Assembly: GCA_965200825.1 (NCBI GenBank)
Contig: OZ241385.1
Location: forward strand, 682,001 to 746,000
Reading direction: 5' to 3'
Source of the DNA: Bin80 sp026709335
GTDB taxonomy: Bacteria; Bacteroidota; Rhodothermia; Rhodothermales; Bin80
DNA length: 64,000 nt
In this document: positions 54,924-63,025 of the stretch, in pieces
How positions within the stretch are numbered: position 1 is the stretch's first letter
Layout: each line of letters starts with the position of its first letter
Translations under genes and position numbers: made by a program
Notes under the pieces: generated by a model
What the model saw: only the letters and a program-made list of their open reading frames with translations
Told to the model about the DNA's origin: nothing
Databases searched by the model: none

Positions 54924-56833
54924 TGATATCATGGCAGGATGGAGGGGGAGTAAATGTCTACCGCGTCAGATCTATGCGGCTTTTGCGAGGTCGATCTGCT
55001 GTGTTGCCTTCCAGTGCTGAGGCAATAGCGTAGACCTCTGCTCTTCGGCAATCGTATGGATCCGTTTTAATACGTCCACCAACCACTCTTGTGGGTTCAC
55101 CTCGTGCAAGGTACAGGTGTTGAGCAATGAATAGAGAATCGCCGCACGTTGCGCCGCATCATGGGAGCCCGCAAACAGGTAGTTCTTTCGTCCGAGTGCA
55201 ATCGGACGAACACGGTTCTCGACAAGATTGGTGTCAATCTCGACCTCCCCGTGATTCAAAAATCGCGTCAACTTCTGCCAGCGAACCAGCGCATACTGAA
55301 CCGCCTGCTTCCAGGACTTCGGACCAACCAGTGCATTGAGCTCCAGAAATGCCTTGAGTTGATCAAAGATCGGAGCAGATTTTTCCTGACGTATGCACTG
55401 CCGCTCTTCAAACGAAACGTCTCGCTCACGAAGATCTCGTTCAATCGCATAGATCTTCCGAAACAGCGATAGAACATGCCCGACATTCTGTTGAACAAAC
55501 TCGTATTGGGAAGCTTTCACATTCTCAAACTTGCGCCGGCAATGCGTCACACAGTTGAAGTGCTCAATCCCCTCGAAGTGATCAAATCGGTCATACACCT
55601 TGTAGGCATCGGTCTGCAACTTCCCCTGAAATCCCTCTAAGATCCCCATCGGGCCATCTCTGGATCGTCCCCGCTGGTACTCCACGAACACCAACCGGGG
55701 AGTCGGGGCTGAGTAGAGCCAGAAATAACCAAGATGATGCTGGCCAGATGCTTTGCTTTTGGTCTGATCCCGCACCGGAATGCGGGTCTCGTCCGCTTGA
55801 ATGTATCCACTGCTGAGTACTTCTGTACGATGAAGATCATAGAGAGGCTCCAGATCGGTGGCCACATGGGTGCAAAAATCGTTCAACGTCGAGGTCGGAA
55901 GGTCGGCGCCCAGGCGGAAAAACTGTTTGCGCGTTCGATCAACAGGAAGATGATCCACATATTTATTGATCACGATTTGCGCCAGCATCTGCGCCGACGC
56001 CGTGCGTTTTCCGCTCACCTCCGCAGGCAACTCCCCCATCAAAACCCCTGCACCTTTGTTCGTTGGATCCACATACTTGTTGCGTACATATTCATACACA
56101 AAGATCTGCGCCGGCCGATAATGGAAGACCCGGTGCACGTCCTCGCCAATCTTTCTGAGATGCGACAACTCTCCCTCCGGATCAATCACAATGGTCTTGG
56201 TGGGAAGATCCTGGTTCCGCCCTCCAAAGAGCCGCCTCGGCTTCTTTCGTGAGTAGGTCACCTTGATCTGTTTCTCCTCTTCTTGTGCGGGGGCCATCAC
56301 CGGAGCCTGATCCCCAAATAAATCTCCCTGATCCGGATGGACAAACCGCTCCCGTTTTTGACCATACAACTTGCGAAGAAGGTAATCTATCTTCTCCTGA
56401 GCATCCACCATCTCTTCCTTCGCCTGAATTAATTCGGTCAGAAACAGTCGCACAAACTCTTCACACTCGTCCCCGAATTTGCACATGAATTCCAGCACAC
56501 GCTGCGCATCCTCCTCGCCAAGAATCGCGACCAAAACCGGCCCCAAAGAGTCCTCGCAAACCAGCTGATTATTCGCGTTGCTCATGATGCAATAAAGATA
56601 CGAATTGCCCCTGAAACTTCCTCAAAAATTCGCCCTTCTTTTGGGGTTATTTCTCAAAAAAATCAATGAACTTCATCAACTCCACTACGAAACAGGAACA
56701 CCTCAAAAAACCTGCCCAATTCTTTCAATCTTGATGCTTTATTCCCCACATTGGATCCCCGTACACATTGAAAATTGTTAACCTCAATTTATTAGTAAAA
56801 TGATTATCTTACATGGGATTTTCGTATGCATAC
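54842..56833 (-). mobile_element. IS66-family insertion sequence, copy 3
   Basis: 1992 bp in reverse orientation, flanked by the 8-bp duplication AAAGATTT (54834-54841 and 56834-56841), inserted in the ISL3 transposase gene. It has A at element position 1977 (base 54857), matching the opposite terminal repeat, where copies 1 and 2 have T. This copy may therefore be closer to the ancestral element. Confidence 0.95.
54972..56585 (-). CDS. IS66-family transposase (TnpC), copy 3
   Basis: Identical in protein sequence to the transposases at 14906 and 19807 (537 residues), intact frame, same catalytic and C-terminal IS66 motifs. Confidence 0.95.
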   Translation of the reverse strand: MSNANNQLVCEDSLGPVLVAILGEEDAQRVLEFMCKFGDECEEFVRLFLTELIQAKEEMVDAQEKIDYLLRKLYGQKRERFVHPDQGDLFGDQAPVMAPAQEEEKQIKVTYSRKKPRRLFGGRNQDLPTKTIVIDPEGELSHLRKIGEDVHRVFHYRPAQIFVYEYVRNKYVDPTNKGAGVLMGELPAEVSGKRTASAQMLAQIVINKYVDHLPVDRTRKQFFRLGADLPTSTLNDFCTHVATDLEPLYDLHRTEVLSSGYIQADETRIPVRDQTKSKASGQHHLGYFWLYSAPTPRLVFVEYQRGRSRDGPMGILEGFQGKLQTDAYKVYDRFDHFEGIEHFNCVTHCRRKFENVKASQYEFVQQNVGHVLSLFRKIYAIERDLRERDVSFEERQCIRQEKSAPIFDQLKAFLELNALVGPKSWKQAVQYALVRWQKLTRFLNHGEVEIDTNLVENRVRPIALGRKNYLFAGSHDAAQRAAILYSLLNTCTLHEVNPQEWLVDVLKRIHTIAEEQRSTLLPQHWKATQQIDLAKAA

Positions 56834-57097
56834 AAAGATTTTGATCTCTGGATCAAAAGCGTGGAAACCGCAGGGGTGAAAGAAGTCATCAAGATTGCAG
56901 AGATGTTCAGAGAACATTATGAGGGAGTCTGTAACGCGCTTTGCCATCCACAATCCAATGCGATCGCTGAACGTATGAATGGGAAAATTCAAGAGATCAA
57001 AACCATCGGAAGAGGATACAGAAGGTTTGAAAACTTCAGAGTCGCAATTCTCTTCTTCTGCGGAGGTCTAGATCTCAAACCACACAAAGCCCAGTAG
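56813..57097 (+). pseudogene. ISL3-family transposase, C-terminal part (broken)
   Basis: About 85 codons of the ISL3 transposase C-terminus (FDLWIKSVETAGVKEVIKI onward, with CHPQSNAIAERMNGKIQEIK, the region containing the conserved catalytic Glu near its end). It is fused in frame to MGFSYAY from the outward-reading IS66 left end. The join with the N-terminal part at KKDF keeps the frame when one AAAGATTT copy is removed. Confidence 0.9.
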
Positions 57098-57109
57098 AAC
57101 CGTGATTTT

Positions 57110-60100
57110 ATGTTGAAGCTCCGTATTTTCGATGGAAATTTATTTTCCGAAGATTTTTTATCTGAGGGAATCCAGAGAACCCCTGTATGGAACACCTTGA
57201 CTCCTCTTACCCTAGATCTCATTGGTGAAGAGTTATTGGAAATTTTTGAGTCGTTTCCAGTGGATCGAACTCCTAATGAATCTTATACTGAGCAAGATTT
57301 AGTCTGGCCGGTGCTACAAAAGTTGGGGTGGAAGGCATCTTTGCCTCAGCAAAATCTATCCTTGCAGGGGCGTGAAGACGTGCCTGATGGATTGCTGTTT
57401 ATAGATGAATCTGCAAAGCAGACAGCCAGTCTACAAGAACAGGAATTCAGGCGCTATGAGCATGGCGCAGCCATTCTGGAGGTAAAACGTTGGAGGCGCC
57501 CTCTTGCCCGAGCTACTCGAGAAACGGGCGAAACTACATCACCGGCGTCCAAAATGCTTCGTTATATGCGCCGGATAGATGATGTCACCGAAGGAAATCT
57601 ACGATGGGGAATTTTGAGCAACGGTCGCAATTGGCGACTCTATTACTCTGGTGCCAAATCTCCAGGAGAAGATTATATAGATTTGGATCTACTCACAATT
57701 CTCAGAGGAGAAACTGGCGACGGAGGTGCAAGAGAGCTCTTCGAGAGCGAGCGACGGTTACACTGGTTGAAGGTCTTCGTGATTCTGTTTGGTTGTGATC
57801 AATTTCGCCCAGATTCTCACGAACGCCAGACATTTCATCAGCAGGCGATTCTGGATGCAAGATTTTATCAGGAACAGGTTACGGTCAAACTTTCAAATAT
57901 TGTATTCAATAGGGTTTTCCCGGAGCTTGTCCGAGCCATTGCTAAGGAGGCACCTACTGCAGAGCCAAGTGAAATTCGACAATCTGCACTCATCTTTTTG
58001 TATAGACTCCTATTCATGTTGTATGCTGAGGATAGGGGTTTACTTCCGGTATATGATTCCCGATACGATGATTATTCATTCAGGAACAAAATCCGCAATG
58101 ATATTGGAAGACGGAAAGACAAGAACGATGTATTCTCCAGTTCTTGGGGGCTTTACTGGCCTTCCTTTGAAGTAATTTGTAATATCATTTCGGAGGGAGA
58201 TGCTTCAATTGGGCTTCCTCCGTACAATGGTGGTTTATTTGATCAATCACAAACTCCCTTGTTATGTCAGATTGTACTGAATGATGAAATATTTGCAAAT
58301 GTAGTGGATGCACTCTCGTTTGAGCAGACATCTTCAGGCCGGAGATACATCAATTATCGGAATCTTGGTGTCCAGCAACTTGGCTCGATTTATGAGCAGT
58401 TATTAGAGCAGGATGTGGTTCGAAACGGCGATTGTGTTGACATAAAATTGAATCCGTCAGCCCGTAAAAATCAGGGTAGCTATTACACTCCAGATGAGCT
58501 GGTCAGTCTGATTGTTTCAGAAACGATCACGCCGCTTGTAAACAGTGCAATGGATACATTCACATCCAAGGTGAGTCAATTGGATTTGAACCAGCAGGAG
58601 ATCAGTCAAGAGCAATTGAATGAGCTACATGCTATAGACCCCGCCCGGGCATTACTTGATTTGAAAATCTGTGATCCTGCAATGGGTTCAGGGCATTTTC
58701 TGGTCAATCTGGTTGATCAATTAGCAGAACAGGTTCTCATAGCCATTGAACAATCAGCTTCAATGGTAGACGGCTATACTTCACCAGTGGTGTTTCGAGT
58801 CAACGAGATGCAGAAAAAAATTCATTCCAATGCAGAGGAATATGGCTGTGTACTTGAAGATGCGCAGCTTGATGAACAGCGATTGGTTCGCCGAATCGTA
58901 AGTAAACGTTGCATCTATGGGGTGGATAAAAACCCAATGGCCGTTGAGCTGGCCAAAGTATCCCTTTGGCTTCACACGTTGACTACTGGCACACCGCTAA
59001 GCTTTCTTGATCATCATCTGGTTTGTGGAGACAGCTTGTTTGGCACAGGAGTTCGAGAGGCTTTGGCTTATGTGGAACGGCATGGATATTTTATGCGTGA
59101 GCCGGTACTGAATGCCGTGAGCACAATGGATCAGATGGAAGCACTGAATAATGTAAGAGATATTGATGTTGCAGATATATCTCAATCTGGAAATATATTT
59201 TCGCGTATTGCAAAAGCAAGGAAGCCTCTAAATGCCTTCGTGGCGTTATACCATGCCTTTGAGTGGTTAAATTTGAAAAATCAAAAAGTTCGCCAGGTTT
59301 TTTCTTCCTGGCTTGATGGAGAATATGGAGATCCAGTACAGGTCGCATTGGGAAGTGATTTACCACCATCATCGGATACGCTGAGTCAGGAAGCTATCCA
59401 GGTTATGAGTGAGGCGCGAGATCTCGTGAAGCGAGAAAACTTTTTGATATGGGAGATTACCTATCCGGATGTATGGGCGAGCTGGTCAAAAAATGGTGAG
59501 AAATGTGGCTTTGATGCAATCGTAGGGAATCCGCCATGGGAACGAATGGAATTAAAACTAATCGAGTGGTTTGCGGCGCGAAGACCAGAGATTGCATATG
59601 CATTAACTGCCGCGGATCGTAGCAAAATGATTGCCGAATTAAAAGAATCAGAAGATCCATTAGCAGAGGAGTTCGAAAGAGCCAAGGGGCGTTTCGCAAT
59701 GGTCAATGCAGTGGTACAACGATTAAGCGTTTACGAGGAGATAGGAGCGGGGAAAAACCTGTATGCCTTATTTTTGGTGCGTTCGCTGATGCTTACAAAA
59801 CCATCGGGTGTGGTTGGACTTCTAATTCCTTCGGGAATTGCCTCGGATAAGCAGTTTGCCGCACTCTTCAGAGGTATTGCCCATCAGGGAAAGCTGCGTG
59901 CATTGTATGATTTTCAAAATAGGTCCAGTACCAGATTCAACAGACAGAAATCAGAAAAATCACCATTCTTCTTCCCGGATGTGGACGGGCGCTTTAAGTT
60001 CTGTGTGTTCGTTGCAAGCCCCACCGATACGGGGCAAAATGCTCGATGTGCTTTTTTTCTGGACGATCCGAGCCAAACCGAAGATCTAGAAAGATGTTTT

Positions 60101-61216
60101 GAGATTACGCCAGAAGATTTTCGTCGAGTAAATCCCAATACGGGCACTGCACCAATATTCCGCACCCGGCGGGATGCGAAACTTACGATGTCTATCTATG
60201 AGCGGATGCCGGTTCTGGTGAAGAATGTTGAGAAAGATCGAATTCGTGCGTGGCCTGTTCGGTATTACACCATGTACAATACGGGGAGCGATTCAAATCT
60301 TTTTCGCACCAGAGACCAGTTATTGGGAGAGGAAAAGGCATATCCGATAGAGAACAACCGCTTCCGTAATCGCGAGGGAGAATGGGTTCCCCTCTACGAA
60401 GGCAAGATGGTCCAGGCGTTTGACCATCGTGCTTCGGATGTCATTATTAATCCAGAGAATCTGTTCAGGCCCGGGCAAAAGCGTGTCTTGATGGCGGAAG
60501 AGAAGAAGGATCCCACTCGTTTACCGGAGCCAAGATTTTGGGTGTTGAACTGTGATGGTGCCTGGCCAGAAAAAGAACCTTATATGATAGGGTTCAAGGA
60601 TGTGACGTCAGTCACCAATATGCGTACGATGATTGCGGCTCTGATCCCCAAAAGTGGAGTAGGGCACACCTTACCACTCTTGCAGACCACCGAAAAAGAA
60701 GCTATTTCAACATCACAACTGCTTTGTATGCTGGCAAATCTAAACTCAATCGTATTTGATTATGTAGCCCGGCAGAAAGTTCAGACTACGCATTTTTCAT
60801 GGTTCGTGTTAAAGCAGATGCCGGTTGTTCCTCTTGATGATTTTGACCGTACTCGCTTTGGTGCAGTTACCGCGCACAATCTTGTATGGGAAGCTGTACT
60901 TGAATTGACCTATACATCCGATGATATGTCTTCCTTGCCCCAAAATCTAGATCGTGTTGGTGATACCAGTAAAATGCTCTCTCCCTTTCTATGGGACGAG
61001 GAGCGTCGGCTTAGCTTACGAGCGAAGCTAGATGCAATATTTTTTCACCTATATGGAATTACCTCAGCAGAGGATATCCGTTATATCTACGAGACATTCC
61101 CGATTATCCGAAAGAAGGAAGAAGGTCAATGGGGTCAGTATCAATCCTTACAATTGTGTCTGTCTTGGTTCAATGCATTGGAAGCAGGAGATCCCTATGC
61201 AGGAATTACGGTCTGA
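57110..61216 (+). CDS. Type IIG-like restriction enzyme/adenine methyltransferase
   Basis: A 1368-residue fusion. Near the N-terminus a PD-(D/E)xK nuclease signature is visible: Asp93 (PDGLLF) and Glu124-x-Lys126 (AAILEVKRW). The N6-adenine methyltransferase has motif I DPAMGSGHF (522-530) and motif IV NPPW (807-810), followed by a long C-terminal region that would hold the target-recognition domain. One polypeptide with both activities fits type IIG (Eco57I-like) enzymes; PglX/DrmMI-like solitary methylases are an alternative, but the nuclease motif favours IIG. No partner genes adjoin it. Its ATG at 57110 follows the ISL3 duplication at once, so its native promoter and ribosome-binding site have been displaced. 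Confidence 0.85.
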   Translation: MLKLRIFDGNLFSEDFLSEGIQRTPVWNTLTPLTLDLIGEELLEIFESFPVDRTPNESYTEQDLVWPVLQKLGWKASLPQQNLSLQGREDVPDGLLFIDESAKQTASLQEQEFRRYEHGAAILEVKRWRRPLARATRETGETTSPASKMLRYMRRIDDVTEGNLRWGILSNGRNWRLYYSGAKSPGEDYIDLDLLTILRGETGDGGARELFESERRLHWLKVFVILFGCDQFRPDSHERQTFHQQAILDARFYQEQVTVKLSNIVFNRVFPELVRAIAKEAPTAEPSEIRQSALIFLYRLLFMLYAEDRGLLPVYDSRYDDYSFRNKIRNDIGRRKDKNDVFSSSWGLYWPSFEVICNIISEGDASIGLPPYNGGLFDQSQTPLLCQIVLNDEIFANVVDALSFEQTSSGRRYINYRNLGVQQLGSIYEQLLEQDVVRNGDCVDIKLNPSARKNQGSYYTPDELVSLIVSETITPLVNSAMDTFTSKVSQLDLNQQEISQEQLNELHAIDPARALLDLKICDPAMGSGHFLVNLVDQLAEQVLIAIEQSASMVDGYTSPVVFRVNEMQKKIHSNAEEYGCVLEDAQLDEQRLVRRIVSKRCIYGVDKNPMAVELAKVSLWLHTLTTGTPLSFLDHHLVCGDSLFGTGVREALAYVERHGYFMREPVLNAVSTMDQMEALNNVRDIDVADISQSGNIFSRIAKARKPLNAFVALYHAFEWLNLKNQKVRQVFSSWLDGEYGDPVQVALGSDLPPSSDTLSQEAIQVMSEARDLVKRENFLIWEITYPDVWASWSKNGEKCGFDAIVGNPPWERMELKLIEWFAARRPEIAYALTAADRSKMIAELKESEDPLAEEFERAKGRFAMVNAVVQRLSVYEEIGAGKNLYALFLVRSLMLTKPSGVVGLLIPSGIASDKQFAALFRGIAHQGKLRALYDFQNRSSTRFNRQKSEKSPFFFPDVDGRFKFCVFVASPTDTGQNARCAFFLDDPSQTEDLERCFEITPEDFRRVNPNTGTAPIFRTRRDAKLTMSIYERMPVLVKNVEKDRIRAWPVRYYTMYNTGSDSNLFRTRDQLLGEEKAYPIENNRFRNREGEWVPLYEGKMVQAFDHRASDVIINPENLFRPGQKRVLMAEEKKDPTRLPEPRFWVLNCDGAWPEKEPYMIGFKDVTSVTNMRTMIAALIPKSGVGHTLPLLQTTEKEAISTSQLLCMLANLNSIVFDYVARQKVQTTHFSWFVLKQMPVVPLDDFDRTRFGAVTAHNLVWEAVLELTYTSDDMSSLPQNLDRVGDTSKMLSPFLWDEERRLSLRAKLDAIFFHLYGITSAEDIRYIYETFPIIRKKEEGQWGQYQSLQLCLSWFNALEAGDPYAGITV

Positions 61217-61236
61217 CTCATAGGGCATTCGTTTGA

Positions 61237-62367
61237 TCAAAGGGGAAGTTCAGGATCATTCATTTTCCCGCTATACTGGTCCATCCAAGCCAGGATACCT
61301 CCATCGAGGCTCATGCATTGGGTGTATCCAGCTTCCTGCAATAACTGAACGGCACGTCTGGAGCGAAGGCCTGTTTGGCAATGTACGATCACACGATCAT
61401 TGTATCCGACGGAGATTTCGGGCAGTTTTTCTGACAACTCATCAAGAGGGATTTGTAGATCTGCACCCATACTGACGGCAGCAGCTTCATTCTTGTCCCG
61501 AACATCGAGAAGAAAAAAGGGCAGACGGTCACGCTTGAGTAAATTCAATTCTGTGGTGGTAATGACTGGAATAGTAGGACAAGGTTCCTCGTAGTCAGTC
61601 AGCGATGTAATTGTTGGAGATTCGCCACACAGAGGGCAGTCAGGATCTTTTAAGATTTCGATAATTTGCCATTCTGAGGTCAGCATATCAATCAGTGCCA
61701 TACGGCCGATCAGAGGTGTTCCTATACCGAGGAGAATCTTCAGGATCTCATTAGCCTGAAGTGTTCCAATCAGTCCTGGAAGGACTCCTAAGACCCCGCT
61801 TTCTGCGCAGGTAGGTATGAGGCCTGCAGAAGGTGGATTTGGGTGGATGCATCGGTAGCATGGGCCATCAGGATCTCCAAAAACACTAACCTGTCCTTCA
61901 AATTGATAGACGCTGCCATAGACATTTAGGATATTGAGCAGAACAGAAGCGTCATTGACCAGGTAGCGTGTTGCAAAATTATCTGAACAGTCGGCTACAA
62001 TATCATAGTTAGAAAGTATTTCAAGTACATTTTCCCGATTCAAACGGACATCATGGCGGGTGATTTTGCTATGCGGATTGCGAGATTTCAGGGTGGCAAG
62101 AGCAGAGTCCAGTTTTGATATTCCAATAAATTCATTTGTATGCAAAATTTGACGGTGAAGATTGCTCACCCCAACAACATCAAAATCAACGATACCAATA
62201 TGTCCAACGCCTGCGGCAGTAAGGTAAAGGGCAAGTGGTGACCCGAGTCCCCCAGCACCGATAATAGCTACCGAAGATGCCTTGAGTTTCTCCTGACCGT
62301 GCAGGCCTATCTCATTCAGAGAGATTTGTCGTGAATATCGAAGAAGTTCATCACGGCTCAGCATCAT
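61237..62367 (-). CDS. moeZ: MoeZ/MoeB-type adenylyltransferase with rhodanese domain
   Basis: Activates the C-terminus of a small ubiquitin-like sulfur carrier (MoaD or ThiS type) by adenylation and passes sulfur to it, for molybdopterin or thiamine synthesis. The first 230 residues are an E1-like ThiF/MoeB domain with the nucleotide loop IGAGGLGSP, the DNFATRYLVND segment and zinc pairs CYRC and CPLC. Residues about 280-377 are a rhodanese domain with the active-site Cys331 in VIVHCQTGLRSRRA. The ATG at 62367 was chosen over the adjacent TTG. No moaD or thiS gene lies in the window. Confidence 0.9.
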   Translation of the reverse strand: MMLSRDELLRYSRQISLNEIGLHGQEKLKASSVAIIGAGGLGSPLALYLTAAGVGHIGIVDFDVVGVSNLHRQILHTNEFIGISKLDSALATLKSRNPHSKITRHDVRLNRENVLEILSNYDIVADCSDNFATRYLVNDASVLLNILNVYGSVYQFEGQVSVFGDPDGPCYRCIHPNPPSAGLIPTCAESGVLGVLPGLIGTLQANEILKILLGIGTPLIGRMALIDMLTSEWQIIEILKDPDCPLCGESPTITSLTDYEEPCPTIPVITTTELNLLKRDRLPFFLLDVRDKNEAAAVSMGADLQIPLDELSEKLPEISVGYNDRVIVHCQTGLRSRRAVQLLQEAGYTQCMSLDGGILAWMDQYSGKMNDPELPL

Positions 62368-62551
62368 CAATTAGTGCGAACAAACTCTTGGACAGTTGAA
62401 GAAGGGTAACAGAGCGAGTAAGTAGTATTGAAAAGAAATATTGGGATCTTCATAGATGTACTCAAGCCAAGATGAAGTATGGAGTATACGGATATGGAAC
62501 GGATGTTCTGTATCGGGGTTTTCATCATCTACGTTGAATTCAGATAAACAC

Positions 62552-63025
62552 ATGAAAAAAGCTTTCCAGATCCTCGGAGTTACTTTCGTGATTGTGACGC
62601 TTGTTTCCGTCAAGCCAAGTCACGCTCAGTCGGCTGAAGCCGAAGTTCGGGCCGCCATAGATCATCTGTTCGACGGAATGCGTGCTGGAGACAGTACCAT
62701 GGTTCGCAGTGTACTGCATGAAGATGCTATGATGACGCGTGTGGGCCCTCAGGGTTTGAACTTTGGGAGCATCGACGGATTCGTTGAGGCAGTTGGTGCC
62801 CCGCATGATGAAGTGTGGGATGAGAGAATCTGGGATGTTCATATCTTCGTTGACGGGCGTTTGGCCTCGGCCTGGATGGAGTTCGCATTCTTTCTTGGCG
62901 ATACCATGAGCCACTGTGGCGTGAATTCCATGCAACTTTATCAGGAGGATAATGGCTGGAAAATCATCTATCTCGCAGACACCAATCGCCCGCCCACGTG
63001 TGAGCCGTCGAACGAGGGCTCTTAA
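62552..63025 (+). CDS. Exported NTF2-like (SnoaL/DUF4440-type) protein
   Basis: The ATG at 62552 gives a signal peptide (MKKAFQILGVTFVIVTLVSV...SHAQ), so the protein is exported. The mature 130 residues have the NTF2-like pattern EVRAAIDHLFDGMRAGDSTMVRSVLHEDAMM and a closing strand pair NGWKIIYLADT. Such proteins often bind small molecules or act as isomerases; no substrate can be assigned. It lies divergent from moeZ and its stop overlaps the convergent purF stop. Confidence 0.7.
   Translation: MKKAFQILGVTFVIVTLVSVKPSHAQSAEAEVRAAIDHLFDGMRAGDSTMVRSVLHEDAMMTRVGPQGLNFGSIDGFVEAVGAPHDEVWDERIWDVHIFVDGRLASAWMEFAFFLGDTMSHCGVNSMQLYQEDNGWKIIYLADTNRPPTCEPSNEGS

Larger units (their letters stand above)
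53814..57101 (+). mobile_element. ISL3-family insertion sequence, interrupted by IS66 copy 3
   Basis: Ends GGTTCTGTAGGGTTTTGTAT (left, 53814) and, inverted at the right (to 57101), GGTTCTACTGGGCTTTGTGT, as in ISL3-family elements. Flanking 8-bp duplications GTGATTTT (53806-53813 and 57102-57109) mark a clean insertion. Removing the nested IS66 and one of its duplications leaves an element of 1288 bp with a single transposase gene. The right edge is directly followed by the start codon of the type IIG gene at 57110. Confidence 0.9.
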
